NCBI GenBank assembly: GCA_019637955.1
Contig: JAHBUS010000005.1
Span: forward strand, 124,001-188,000
Length of the DNA stretch: 64,000 bases
Direction: 5' to 3'
Origin: Pseudobdellovibrionaceae bacterium
GTDB lineage: Bacteria > Bdellovibrionota > Bdellovibrionia > Bdellovibrionales > Bdellovibrionaceae
Shown: in pieces, positions 15,534 to 24,913 of the stretch
Position numbering within the stretch: position 1 is the first letter of the stretch
Layout of the letters: every line of letters starts with the position of its first letter
The notes under the pieces: model-generated
The model's input: the letters and a program-made list of their open reading frames with translations, nothing else
The model's database searches: none
What the model was told of the DNA's origin: nothing
Position numbers and translations under genes: made by a program

Positions 15534-17039
15534 TCAAAGCACGAAAATTTCGTACTGCTCGATGTGATAGCTCGGCTCGATCTTGAAGGTGACCGACCGG
15601 TGGATCTTTTTTTCGATGAAGGCCAGCGTCTCGCCCTCGACTTCGTAAATCCAGTCCACCACGCTCGAGTGGCAATGAACCATCACGTTGGTTTTCTTGT
15701 TCTCGGGCTGAACGTGGTCGCGCTCGAGTTCGCGGAAAATTTCGTTGGCAATGGTCGAACGTCTTTTGATGTGCCCTTTACCCTCACAGTAGCTGCAAGG
15801 CTCGCAGAGCTCCTTGATCAGGCTGGGGCGGATGCGCTTGCGGGTCATTTCGACCAAGCCCAGGGGCGACATCGAGATGATATTGGTTCGCGCACGGTCT
15901 TTTTGCAGCTCTTCGGCCATCATCGAAAGCACTTTTTCTTTGTGCGATTCTTTTTCCATGTCGATGAAGTCGATAATGATGATGCCGCCGCAGTTTCGGA
16001 TGCGGAGCTGGTGCGCGATCTCTTTCACGGCCTCGAGATTGGTTTTCAAAATCGTGTCTTCGAGATCTTTTTTGCCGACAAAACGGCCCGTGTTCACGTC
16101 GATGACGACGAGGGCTTCGGCCTCGTCGACGACGATGTAGCCGCCGGACTTGAGCCAGATCTTACGGTCCATCGAACGCGAGATCTCAAGGTCGATATCG
16201 TACATATCGAAGAGCGGCTTTTGCTCTTCGTACAAAATGATGTTGTGTTTGTAGCGGGGCATGAGCTGGGTCACGAACTTGGAGACTTTTTTGTGAACCT
16301 CTTCGTCATCCACCCAGACGGCCGCGACCTGCTCGCTCATCAAATCGCGAAGCGCACGCAGCTCAACGTCGATCTCTTGATGGATCAGACCGACATTTTT
16401 TTTCTTTTCGTAGTTTTTGAGAATCTCTTTGCTCAAGCGGTCGAGATAGTCGATGTCCGCCTTCAGGCTTTCTTCGGCAGCGCCTTCACCCGCCGTGCGG
16501 ACGATCACGCCCCCCGAAGGGTTGATTTTATGAACCAAAACACGGAGACGTTCGCGCTCCTCTTCGCTCTCGATCCGGCGAGAAATTCCCAGGTGCTTGA
16601 CCGTGGGTAAAAACACCACGAAGCGGCCCGGAAGCGAAAGGTGCGTGGTGAGGCGCGCACCTTTGGTGCCGATCGGATCTTTGGCGACTTGAACCAAAAT
16701 GTGCTGGCCTTCGCGCAACAGATCTTGGATCGGCGTCTTGGGCGTGGGAGGCGGGAGTTCTTCTTCCTCATCGCGCAGATCGCCGGGCTCGCGCTCTTCG
16801 AAATCGTCGCTGTCTTCGCGAATATCGCCGACGTACAAAAAAGCGGCGCGGTCCAAGCCGATATCCACGAAGGCCGCCTGCATTCCCGGCAGAACGCGGA
16901 TGACTTTGCCGCGGTGAATGGAGCCGACCAAGGTCGGGGAGGTTTTGCGTTCGATCTTCAGATCGTTCAGGACGCCGCCCTCAACGTAGGCGACGCGAGT
17001 TTCTTGAGGTCGCACGTTGATCAGAATCTCTGCAGCCAT
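15534..17039 (-). CDS. rng: Ribonuclease G/E family endoribonuclease
   Basis: This 501-residue protein has the RNase G/E core: an N-terminal S1 domain (GSIHRGKVIRVLPGMQAAFVD), the catalytic acidic region (ALVVIDVNTGRFVGKK and IIIIDFIDM), and the zinc-link CEPCSYC (the CxxC-like pair that joins dimers). It lacks a long C-terminal degradosome scaffold, which fits RNase G (about 490 residues) better than RNase E. An acidic Glu/Asp-rich insertion (about residues 75-100) lies inside the S1 domain. It would mature 16S rRNA and cut AU-rich mRNA. Divergent from pilT. Confidence 0.92.
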   Translation of the reverse strand: MAAEILINVRPQETRVAYVEGGVLNDLKIERKTSPTLVGSIHRGKVIRVLPGMQAAFVDIGLDRAAFLYVGDIREDSDDFEEREPGDLRDEEEELPPPTPKTPIQDLLREGQHILVQVAKDPIGTKGARLTTHLSLPGRFVVFLPTVKHLGISRRIESEEERERLRVLVHKINPSGGVIVRTAGEGAAEESLKADIDYLDRLSKEILKNYEKKKNVGLIHQEIDVELRALRDLMSEQVAAVWVDDEEVHKKVSKFVTQLMPRYKHNIILYEEQKPLFDMYDIDLEISRSMDRKIWLKSGGYIVVDEAEALVVIDVNTGRFVGKKDLEDTILKTNLEAVKEIAHQLRIRNCGGIIIIDFIDMEKESHKEKVLSMMAEELQKDRARTNIISMSPLGLVEMTRKRIRPSLIKELCEPCSYCEGKGHIKRRSTIANEIFRELERDHVQPENKKTNVMVHCHSSVVDWIYEVEGETLAFIEKKIHRSVTFKIEPSYHIEQYEIFVL

Positions 17040-17118
17040 GTCACCCGCCTGGATGGAAGTCGAGGAACCTTAAGTCTCCCCGCGATAAGACCGATAGTTT
17101 GTCGGAAGGGGACCCCGC

Positions 17119-18177
17119 ATGGCAAGCATCGATGGACTGCTTAAAGAAATGATTGATCAAAATGCGTCCGATTTGCACATCACGACAGGTGCAAGCCCCT
17201 TTCTGCGGGTTCACGGCGGCATGCTTCCTTTGTCGCAATACCGCGAATTCTCGAATCAAGAAGTCCAAGGACTGATCTTCGAAATCCTCACCGAAAAGCA
17301 AAAGAAAGCTTTCGTTGAAAAGTGGGAGCTCGATTTCGCTTACCACGTTCCCGGCTTGGGCCGTTTCCGTACGAACGTCTTCATGCAGCGAAAAGGACTC
17401 GGCGCGGTCTTCCGCGTGATTCCCGAAAAAATCAAGACGGCCGAGGAGCTCCAGCTCCCCCGCTCTCTCATGGATTTGATCGACTGCGAAAAAGGACTCG
17501 TTCTGGTCACCGGTCCCACGGGTTCGGGAAAATCGACCACGCTCGCCGCCTTGATCCACCACATCAATCAAACCAAAGATTCGCACATCATCACCGTTGA
17601 GGATCCGATCGAGTTCGTTCACCAGAACGTCAAAAGCTTGGTGAACCAACGCGAAGTCGGCACTCACACGAAATCGTTCGCGAGCGCGCTCAAGTCCGCG
17701 CTGCGTGAAGATCCGGACATCATGCTTGTGGGTGAGATGCGTGACCTTGAAACCATTTCGCTCGCGCTCACCGCAGCCGAAACCGGTCACTTGGTTTTCG
17801 CCACCCTGCACACGAACTCGGCCGCGAAGACGATCGATCGTATCATTGACGTGTTCCCTGAAGGGCAGCAGCAGCAAATCCGCACGATGCTCGCCGAGTC
17901 GCTTCGCGGTGTCGTCGCCCAAACGCTGTTCCGCCGCGCTGACGGTCAGGGACGCGTGGCTGCTTACGAAATCATGCGCTGCACGCGCGCCATCGCGAAT
18001 CTGATCCGAGAAGGAAAGAATCACCAGATCCCCTCGGCCATCCAAACCGGATCGCGCCAAGGCATGGTGCTGTTCGAAAAATCAATCGACGAGCTGCTTA
18101 AGCGCGGCAAAATTTCGCGCGAAGACGCGAATTCGTTCTTGGGTAAGAACGAAGACGATATCAACAAAGCGGGCTAA
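17119..18177 (+). CDS. pilT: Twitching-motility retraction ATPase PilT
   Basis: This 352-residue hexameric ATPase drives disassembly of type IV pili from the inner-membrane base. The N-terminal PAS-like domain starts with SDLHITTGASPFLRVHG. Walker A GPTGSGKST is at 132-140, followed by the Asp box (ITVEDPIEFVH), Walker B (DIMLVGEMRD), and a His box (GHLVFATLHTNSA). The AIANLIREGK segment is a close variant of the PilT-specific AIRNLIRE motif. No pilB or pilC is adjacent. The start is the ATG after GGAAGGGGA. Its stop overlaps the acylphosphatase stop by four bases. Confidence 0.95.
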   Translation: MASIDGLLKEMIDQNASDLHITTGASPFLRVHGGMLPLSQYREFSNQEVQGLIFEILTEKQKKAFVEKWELDFAYHVPGLGRFRTNVFMQRKGLGAVFRVIPEKIKTAEELQLPRSLMDLIDCEKGLVLVTGPTGSGKSTTLAALIHHINQTKDSHIITVEDPIEFVHQNVKSLVNQREVGTHTKSFASALKSALREDPDIMLVGEMRDLETISLALTAAETGHLVFATLHTNSAAKTIDRIIDVFPEGQQQQIRTMLAESLRGVVAQTLFRRADGQGRVAAYEIMRCTRAIANLIREGKNHQIPSAIQTGSRQGMVLFEKSIDELLKRGKISREDANSFLGKNEDDINKAG

Positions 18178-18500
18178 TCCCTTGACTCCGGCGCGCGGGC
18201 GTCGGGGCGGATTTCAAATCCGTCTGTCGTTTTCATTGTCGCTTTGATTTTCATGGGAAAAATTTCGACGCGATCGACGCGGCTCAGGGGCGGCCCCGCC
18301 TTGAGCATGCGCACCAGCTCCTCGAGGCGCTCGGGCGAGGCCATCACGCAGCTTTCAACGCGGCCATCGCTCAAATTGCGAGTCCAGCCATTCAACTTCA
18401 AATTTTGCGCACTCTGCTGAACAAAACGGCGATAGCTCACACCTTGCACGAGTCCCTCGGTCAGGATTTGATAAGCTTGGGTGTTTTGACTTTCATTCAC
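18174..18500 (-). CDS. acyP: Acylphosphatase
   Basis: This 108-residue protein has the two acylphosphatase signatures: VQGVSYRRFVQ, with the phosphate-binding Arg, and GWTRNLSDGRVE, with the catalytic Asn. The enzyme hydrolyses acyl phosphates such as carbamoyl or acetyl phosphate. The start is a GTG at 18498-18500 without a strong ribosome-binding site. It is divergent from deoC by 50 bases and convergent with pilT. Confidence 0.9.
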   Translation of the reverse strand: MNESQNTQAYQILTEGLVQGVSYRRFVQQSAQNLKLNGWTRNLSDGRVESCVMASPERLEELVRMLKAGPPLSRVDRVEIFPMKIKATMKTTDGFEIRPDARAPESRD

Positions 18501-18550
18501 GCTATGCTACGCTTTCGTTGAGAATTGATTCTTCTTCAGAGAGTGAGCCT

Positions 18551-19213
18551 ATGCAACTAGCGTCCTACATCGACCACACGCTTCTGAAACCCGAAGCCAG
18601 CAAAGAACAGATCCTTCTCACGTGCCAAGAGGCTTTGGAGCACCAGTTCTTCGGGGTCTGCGTCAATTCCTCTTGGATCCCGACCGTTGTCGAAGCCTTG
18701 AGGGGCGGTAAGGTCGCTCCGGTGGCGGTGGTCGGCTTTCCGTTGGGCGCGATGGCAAGCCGGGCCAAGGCTTTCGAGGCCGAGTGGTGTGTCAAAGCAG
18801 GGGCCCAAGAAATTGACATGGTTTTACACATTGGCGCGCTCAAGGAAAAAAACTTCGCTCTGGTGCAATCGGATATCGCCGAGGTCGTGAAGGGCTGCGG
18901 CGGCGCCCAGCTTAAAGTCATTCTCGAAACAGGTTTGCTGACCAACGATGAGAAAAAAGCGGCCTGCGAACTCGCCGTGAATGCCGGTGCACACTTCGTG
19001 AAAACCTGCACCGGCTTCAATCTTGGATCGGCGACGATCGAAGACATCAAGCTCATGCGCGAAGCCGTGGGTCCCAACATTGGCGTGAAGGCCAGTGGCG
19101 GCATCAAAACGCAGGCGCAGGCTCTGGCCTTTATCGAAGCGGGCGCGACGCGCTTGGGAACGAGCTCGGGCGTTCAGCTTGTTAAGAACGAAAAAACCGC
19201 GGGTGGCTACTGA
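18551..19213 (+). CDS. deoC: Deoxyribose-phosphate aldolase
   Basis: This 220-residue TIM-barrel class I aldolase cleaves 2-deoxyribose 5-phosphate to glyceraldehyde 3-phosphate and acetaldehyde. Characteristic segments are YIDHTLLKPEA, FGVCVNSSW, VVGFPLGA, the EIDMVLHIGALK strand, the Schiff-base Lys in FVKTCTGF, and VKASGGIKT. The chosen ATG at 18551 follows a GAGAGTGAG sequence. Its stop and the next ATG overlap as TGATG, so deoC and deoA are co-translated and form a deoxynucleoside salvage pair that would use nucleosides released from DNA. Confidence 0.95.
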   Translation: MQLASYIDHTLLKPEASKEQILLTCQEALEHQFFGVCVNSSWIPTVVEALRGGKVAPVAVVGFPLGAMASRAKAFEAEWCVKAGAQEIDMVLHIGALKEKNFALVQSDIAEVVKGCGGAQLKVILETGLLTNDEKKAACELAVNAGAHFVKTCTGFNLGSATIEDIKLMREAVGPNIGVKASGGIKTQAQALAFIEAGATRLGTSSGVQLVKNEKTAGGY

Positions 19214-20529
19214 TGTTTATCCCCGCGACGGTCATCAAGAAGAAGCGCGAAGGCGGCGCTCTCGACAAAAACGAGATCGCGGCCTTCATTCGCGGGTACA
19301 CGGCTGGCGAAATTCCGGATTACCAGATGTCGGCGCTCTTGATGGCGATTTTTTTTCAGGGAATGACGCCCGAAGAGACGCTCGCGCTCACCGACGAGAT
19401 GCTTCACTCCGGAATCGTGGTGGACCTCAGCTCGATTAAAAAATTCAAGGTCGACAAACACTCCACCGGCGGTATCGGCGATAAGACCAGTTTAATTCTG
19501 GGTCCGATCGTCGCGGCCGCGGGCCTGCCCGTTCCGATGATTTCGGGCCGCGGACTGGGTCATACCGGCGGAACGCTGGACAAGCTCGAGTCGATTCCGG
19601 GTTTTAACACTCAGCTTTCTTTGGATCAGTTTAAACTGGCGCTCGAGCAAGATTCGATTTGCTTTATCGGCCAGACAAAAGAGATTTGTCCCGCCGATAA
19701 AAAAATCTACGCCCTTCGCGATGTCACGGCCACGGTTGAAAGCCTGCCGCTGATTTGCGCGAGCATCATGTCTAAAAAATTGGCCGAGGGGATCGACGGT
19801 CTCGTTCTCGACGTGAAGTTCGGCTCGGGCGCGTTCATGAAAGATTTCGGAAAATCGCGAGAACTCGCCCAGCGGTTGATGGAGATCGCGCGCGGAGCGG
19901 GCAAAAAAGTCGCGGCCTTGATGACAAGCATGGAGCAGCCCCTGGGGTCTTTCGCCGGCAACGCGCTCGAGGTTTATGAATGCGTGCAGATCATGAAAGG
20001 CCAGCCCGTGCTCGATGCGCGCGGGGTGGACCGCTCGCAAGAGACGCGCGAACTGTCGCTGCAGCTCTCGGCGTGGATGATGTTTTTGAGCGAAAAATAC
20101 CCGAGCATCGAAGCGTGCTACCGCGAAGCGACTCACATTCTGGATTCCGGCAAAGCCCTCGAAAAATTCGAACGCTTGTGTCAGATCCATTCGGGGCGCT
20201 TGGCCGAGCTGCCGACGGCGAAGAACAAGATCGAAGTTCCCTCGGAACGCGATGGATTTGTGGCGGGATTCGAAACCGAGCGTATCGGTTGGATCGGCGT
20301 CAAGATCCGCGCGGGCCGCGCGAAAACCACCGATATCATCGAACCCACGGCGGGCATTGAGTTCCATGCCAAAATCGGCGACTACGTCAAAAAGGGCGAA
20401 CCGCTCTTCACTCTCTACGGAAGCGACAGTTCGGTTCTCTTTAATGTGCAGGCCGAATTGGTTTCATGCGTTTCTTTCTCGGTGAATCCGACCACGGCGC
20501 CCGAACTTATCCGCGAAGTCCTCTCCTAA
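19213..20529 (+). CDS. deoA: Thymidine / pyrimidine-nucleoside phosphorylase
   Basis: This 438-residue protein is a nucleoside phosphorylase II family member with the signature SGRGLGHTGGTLDKLESIPG, the phosphate loop KHSTGGIGDKTS and a C-terminal biotin/lipoyl-like alpha-beta domain. It phosphorolyses thymidine or uridine to free base and (deoxy)ribose 1-phosphate. Length fits both DeoA (about 440) and Pdp (about 433), so substrate range cannot be set from sequence alone. It is translationally coupled to deoC. An imperfect stem at 20551-20589 lies downstream but has no T-run. Confidence 0.92.
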   Translation: MFIPATVIKKKREGGALDKNEIAAFIRGYTAGEIPDYQMSALLMAIFFQGMTPEETLALTDEMLHSGIVVDLSSIKKFKVDKHSTGGIGDKTSLILGPIVAAAGLPVPMISGRGLGHTGGTLDKLESIPGFNTQLSLDQFKLALEQDSICFIGQTKEICPADKKIYALRDVTATVESLPLICASIMSKKLAEGIDGLVLDVKFGSGAFMKDFGKSRELAQRLMEIARGAGKKVAALMTSMEQPLGSFAGNALEVYECVQIMKGQPVLDARGVDRSQETRELSLQLSAWMMFLSEKYPSIEACYREATHILDSGKALEKFERLCQIHSGRLAELPTAKNKIEVPSERDGFVAGFETERIGWIGVKIRAGRAKTTDIIEPTAGIEFHAKIGDYVKKGEPLFTLYGSDSSVLFNVQAELVSCVSFSVNPTTAPELIREVLS

Positions 20530-20685
20530 TCCCGCTCATCTCAAAAACCTCGACCATGGTCCCTCGCTCTGAAGTCCGGACCCTGGTCGCTCTCGAGTTT
20601 CAAAATGAATCATCCGATCAGCTAACCACAAGGGGTCATTCAAGCGTCTTCATGATGAAGCGTGAGACCCACTTGAGGAGTGAAC

Positions 20686-21924
20686 ATGGATGTTCGTGCC
20701 ATCAAAGTCAGTGGGCTTTTGATTTCTCTTCTTGTTATGGCAGCTTGCAGTCAGAAGTCCGTCAGCGGAACCTTTCCCGAAAGCGGCAACAGCGCGTTTG
20801 CCTGCGACGGGTTCAAAATCGAAAATCGATTTCTGGTTGAATGGGAAGACGGGCGGATCACCACCGTCGAAGCCGAGAACAAGAACGTCTTCATCGAAAA
20901 ATTCTTGAAGCCGCAGCTCGATCAAATTCGCTACGTCGAATTCGACCGCCCCGTTTGGCTCAACCAAGAAGACATGCAATTTGAAACGACCGCGATCGGC
21001 ACCCAAACGACTTGGGGCCAAGCGATGATCGAAGCCGATTCGGCTTGGAATCAGGGCGTTCGTGGCCAGGGCGTCAAGGTGGGCGTTGTGGATGCGGCCG
21101 TCGACTACACTCATCCTCAACTCAGTCCTCGTTTGGATGCCAACACCGCCGAAATCAACGGCCAAGGCGGCGTTGACGATGATGGCAATGGTTATGTCGA
21201 TGACAAGTATGGTTGGGATTTCTACGGGAATAAACCGCAACCCACGATCACGTCGGGGAATGTTCACGGCTCGCACGTGGCGGGAATCATTCTTGCCGAT
21301 CACAACACCGGAACACTCCCGGGTATCGCTCCCCGCGCAAGCCTTGTTCCCGCCAATTTCATGGACCAAGGTGGCGGCGGAACGCTGGGCGCGGCGATCA
21401 ATGCGATCAATTACGTCTCGAGCCGCGGCGTTAAGGTGATCAATGCCAGTTGGGGTGGAACTTACTGCTCATCGTCACTCAAAAACACCGTGCGCGCTCT
21501 GGAGCAAAAAGGAATCTTATTCGTGGTCGCCGCCGGCAACGAAGGCAACGATCTCGATATTCAGCCCGAATTTCCGGCCGCCTTTGACTTGCCCGCGCAG
21601 CTCACGATCGGCGCCACGCGCTCGTCGGATTTTTTCGCCGGCTTCTCGAATTCGAGCTACAAATACGTTCACTTGGCCGCGCCCGGAGATCAGATCTACA
21701 GCACGGTTCCCGGTGGATATGCCTACTTAAGCGGAACCAGCATGGCCGCGCCCTTCGTTTCGGGCACCGCCGCGCTCTTGTGGAGTGCCAAACCTCAGGC
21801 CACCTTGGCCCAAATCCGTCAGGCTTTGATGAATTCCGTCGACGTGAAGGACTACCGCGTCATGACTCGGGGCCGTTTGAACGTCCGCAAAGCCCTGGAT
21901 GAGATCCGGCGCCTCGTTCCGTGA
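20686..21924 (+). CDS. Subtilisin-family (S8) serine protease lipoprotein
   Basis: This 412-residue protein has a lipoprotein signal with lipobox VMAAC (Cys21). Residues about 45-95 look like an I9-type propeptide (RFLVEWEDG...IRYVEFDRPV). The S8 catalytic domain follows, with Asp136 (VGVVDAAVD), His194 (VHGSHVAG), Asn in AAGNEGN and Ser352 (SGTSMAAPFVSG). A DxDGNGYVDD-like stretch (165-174) may bind calcium. It should be tethered to a membrane facing the periplasm or outside. I start it at ATG 20686, five bases after AGGAG; the GTG at 20680 lies inside that site. Confidence 0.92.
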   Translation: MDVRAIKVSGLLISLLVMAACSQKSVSGTFPESGNSAFACDGFKIENRFLVEWEDGRITTVEAENKNVFIEKFLKPQLDQIRYVEFDRPVWLNQEDMQFETTAIGTQTTWGQAMIEADSAWNQGVRGQGVKVGVVDAAVDYTHPQLSPRLDANTAEINGQGGVDDDGNGYVDDKYGWDFYGNKPQPTITSGNVHGSHVAGIILADHNTGTLPGIAPRASLVPANFMDQGGGGTLGAAINAINYVSSRGVKVINASWGGTYCSSSLKNTVRALEQKGILFVVAAGNEGNDLDIQPEFPAAFDLPAQLTIGATRSSDFFAGFSNSSYKYVHLAAPGDQIYSTVPGGYAYLSGTSMAAPFVSGTAALLWSAKPQATLAQIRQALMNSVDVKDYRVMTRGRLNVRKALDEIRRLVP

Positions 21925-22007
21925 CGTGACGCTTCTATACTCTTGAAATTCAGGTGCTTCCTGAATTTCGCGCATGATAAAAACTCGAGTTTAATCGAGG
22001 TCAAAAC

Positions 22008-23297
22008 ATGCGCTACTACATTTCCGATCTGGCCCAATACGTGGGCCAAAAAGTTGAACTCAAAGGCTGGGCTTACCAAACTCGCTCCTCAGGCAAAGTG
22101 AAGTTCCTGGAACTTCGCGATGGCACCGGCATCGTCCCCTGCATCTTTTTCCGCGGCGAATGCGCGGACGAGGCTCTCACGACGTTCGAGCAACTCACCC
22201 AAGAAACGTCGGTGAAGGTTGTCGGCACCGTCCGCAAGCATCCCAAGCACGAAGGCGTTTTTGAGATCGGCGCCGAGACCTTGGAGATCATCGGGCAATC
22301 TCCCGACTACCCGATTACACCCAAAGACCATGGAACGGATTTTTTGATGGAGAACCGCCACCTGTGGCTGCGCTCCAAACGCCAACACGCGATCTTGCGC
22401 GTGCGGGCCGAGATTATTGGCGCCATCCGCGACTTCTTCGATGGCCGCGGTTTCACGTTGACCGACGCGCCGATCTTCACGCCCAGCGCCTGCGAAGGCA
22501 CGTCGAACTTGTTCGAAACGCAGTTCTTCGACGAAAAAATGTACCTCTCGCAGAGCGGACAGCTCTACATGGAAGCGACGGCCGCCGCGCTCGGAAAAGT
22601 TTACTGCTTCGGTCCCACGTTCCGCGCCGAGAAATCCAAAACCCGCCGCCACCTGATCGAGTTTTGGATGGTGGAGCCCGAGGTCGCGTTCAACGACATG
22701 TACGACAACATGGAGCTCGCCGAACAATTCGTTGAGTACATCGTTCAGCGCACGATCAAAAACCGCGCGACCGAACTCAAGGCCCTGGAGCGCGACATTT
22801 CGAAACTGGAGCCCATCAAAGGCGCGTTCCCCCGCCTGCATTACCGCGAGGCCGCCGAGATGGTAAAAAAAGAAAATCCCGACTTCATCATCGGCGACGA
22901 CTTCGGCGCTCCGGATGAAACCATTATTTCTTCGAAGTTCGAAAAACCCGTCTTCGTCCATCACTACCCGGCCGCAGTAAAGGCCTTCTACATGAAGGAA
23001 GACCCGAAAGAACCCGGATACGCCATGGGCTGCGATCTGCTCGCAACCGAAGGTTACGGGGAAATGATCGGCGGCGGACAGCGTGAAGACAATCTTGAGA
23101 TCCTCGAGCGCAAGATTCGCGAGCACAACCTGCGCGATGAAGATTTCAAATGGTACAACGATCTGCGCCGCTACGGCTCGTTCCCTCATTCGGGCTTCGG
23201 TTTGGGGCTCGAGCGGACGGTGGCTTGGATTTGCGGCCTTCCGCACATCCGCGAGACCATTCCGTTCCCGCGTTTGTACGGACGCAGCTACCCCTGA
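22008..23297 (+). CDS. asnS: Asparaginyl-tRNA synthetase
   Basis: This 429-residue class II synthetase charges tRNA-Asn. It has the N-terminal OB-fold anticodon domain ([24 protein letters not shown]) and the catalytic core with motif 1 ([15 protein letters not shown]), motif 2 ([21 protein letters not shown]) and motif 3 ([12 protein letters not shown]). The FWMVEPE segment is typical of AsnRS rather than AspRS, which is also longer because of a bacterial insertion domain that is absent here. The carboxylase genes start 43 bases downstream and may be in the same transcript. Confidence 0.95.
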   Translation: MRYYISDLAQYVGQKVELKGWAYQTRSSGKVKFLELRDGTGIVPCIFFRGECADEALTTFEQLTQETSVKVVGTVRKHPKHEGVFEIGAETLEIIGQSPDYPITPKDHGTDFLMENRHLWLRSKRQHAILRVRAEIIGAIRDFFDGRGFTLTDAPIFTPSACEGTSNLFETQFFDEKMYLSQSGQLYMEATAAALGKVYCFGPTFRAEKSKTRRHLIEFWMVEPEVAFNDMYDNMELAEQFVEYIVQRTIKNRATELKALERDISKLEPIKGAFPRLHYREAAEMVKKENPDFIIGDDFGAPDETIISSKFEKPVFVHHYPAAVKAFYMKEDPKEPGYAMGCDLLATEGYGEMIGGGQREDNLEILERKIREHNLRDEDFKWYNDLRRYGSFPHSGFGLGLERTVAWICGLPHIRETIPFPRLYGRSYP

Positions 23298-23340
23298 TTT
23301 TGATCTTAATTTTTAAGGACTCTCTGAAAGGACAAGTGCC

Positions 23341-24903
23341 ATGGAACTAGAACAAGCCACCCAGGCCAAGCTTCAAGACCTTGAACGGCGCAATGAAGTC
23401 GCCCTTCAAGGCGGAGGCGCTTCTCGCGTTTCCAAACACAAGCAAGGCGGCCGCCTGACCGCACGTGAACGCCTTGATATTCTGCTCGATCCCGGAAGCT
23501 TCGTTGAGATGGACCGCTTCGTCACCCACCGCTGCACGAACTTCGGAATGGACGACAGCAAAGTGCCCGGCGACGGCGTCATCACGGGCTACGGCCGTGT
23601 CAACGGTAAACTTGTCTACGCCTATTCACAAGACTTCACCGTCATCGGCGGATCGATGTCGCGCACCCAGGCGAATAAAATCATCAAGATCATGGATTTG
23701 GCCGTGAAAAACGGCGCTCCCGTTGTCGGTCTTAACGACTCGGGCGGCGCGCGCATTCAGGAGGGCATCGAATCTCTCGGCGGCTACGCGGACATCTTCA
23801 CGCGCAACGTGATGGCGTCAGGCGTGGTTCCGCAAATCACCGGCATCATGGGCCCCTGCGCGGGCGGCGCGGTCTACTCGCCCTCGATCACTGATTTTAT
23901 TTTCATGGTCAAAAAGACGTCGTACATGTTCGTGACCGGTCCGGACGTGATCAAGACCGTCACGCATGAAGACGTGACCAAAGAGGATCTTGGCGGGGCA
24001 ATCACGCACTCGCAAAAATCCGGGGTCGCGCACTTCGCTTGCGAAGACGACAAGCACACGCTTTTGATGATCCGTGAGCTTCTGGGCTTTTTGCCTTCGA
24101 ACAACTTGGACGAACCGCCCGTTCTTCCCACCACGGACCGTCCCGACCGCATGTGTGAAATGCTCAATGCGTACATTCCCGACAATCCAAAAAAACCCTA
24201 CGATATGCTCGGACTCATCACCGAGGTTGTCGATGAGCACTACTTCTTGGAGGTCCATAAGCACTACGCGCAAAACGTGATCGTGGGCTTCGCTCGGCTC
24301 AACGGCCGCTCGGTCGGCGTCGTGGCCAACCAGCCGCAAATCTTAGCGGGCTGCTTGGACATCGAAGCCAGCCGCAAGGCCGCTCGCTTTATCCGTCTTT
24401 GCGATTCCTTCAATATCCCGATCGTGTCTTTTGTCGACGTTCCTGGCTTCTTGCCCGGAACCGATCAAGAGTGGAAAGGGATCATCACCCACGGCGCGAA
24501 ACTCCTCTACGCTTATGCGGAGGCGACCGTTCCTAAAATCACGCTGATCACTCGCAAAGCTTACGGCGGCGCTTACATCGTGATGGGATCGAAATTGCTC
24601 CGTTCGGACATCAACCTGGCCTATCCCACCGCCGAAATCGCGGTGATGGGTGCCGAAGGCGCCGTGAATATCATCTTCCGTGAAAAAATCACGAAGGCGT
24701 CGGACCCCGTCGCCGAGAAAGCGCGCTTGATCAAAGAATACGAACAGAAGTTCTCGAATCCCTATGTTTCGGCCGAACTCGGTTACACCGACGAGGTGAT
24801 TGAACCTGCGCTCACGCGCCGCCGTTTGATCGACTCGCTCGAAATGCTGAAAAACAAACGCGACATCATGCCGCCCAAAAAACACGGCAACATTCCTTTG
24901 TAA
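23341..24903 (+). CDS. pccB: Acyl-CoA (propionyl-CoA-type) carboxylase beta subunit, carboxyltransferase
   Basis: This 520-residue protein has both carboxyltransferase halves: the N-half with [27 protein letters not shown] and [11 protein letters not shown], and the C-half with [38 protein letters not shown] and [11 protein letters not shown]. It transfers the carboxyl from biotin to an acyl-CoA. Length and the single-chain layout match PccB/MmdA-type subunits rather than AccA plus AccD. The substrate (propionyl-, acetyl- or methylcrotonyl-CoA) is inferred from overall resemblance. Two more carboxylase genes follow directly. Confidence 0.9.
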   Translation: MELEQATQAKLQDLERRNEVALQGGGASRVSKHKQGGRLTARERLDILLDPGSFVEMDRFVTHRCTNFGMDDSKVPGDGVITGYGRVNGKLVYAYSQDFTVIGGSMSRTQANKIIKIMDLAVKNGAPVVGLNDSGGARIQEGIESLGGYADIFTRNVMASGVVPQITGIMGPCAGGAVYSPSITDFIFMVKKTSYMFVTGPDVIKTVTHEDVTKEDLGGAITHSQKSGVAHFACEDDKHTLLMIRELLGFLPSNNLDEPPVLPTTDRPDRMCEMLNAYIPDNPKKPYDMLGLITEVVDEHYFLEVHKHYAQNVIVGFARLNGRSVGVVANQPQILAGCLDIEASRKAARFIRLCDSFNIPIVSFVDVPGFLPGTDQEWKGIITHGAKLLYAYAEATVPKITLITRKAYGGAYIVMGSKLLRSDINLAYPTAEIAVMGAEGAVNIIFREKITKASDPVAEKARLIKEYEQKFSNPYVSAELGYTDEVIEPALTRRRLIDSLEMLKNKRDIMPPKKHGNIPL

Positions 24904-24913
24904 GGGGACTTTG

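Noticed and set aside
15564-16610. A 348-codon open frame on the plus strand
   Set aside because: It is antisense to the RNase G gene and shows no family motifs.
20551-20589. Stem CGACCATGGTCC/GGACCCTGGTCG as a terminator after deoA
   Set aside because: The stem has a mismatch and a long loop, and no T-run follows, so I do not call it a terminator.
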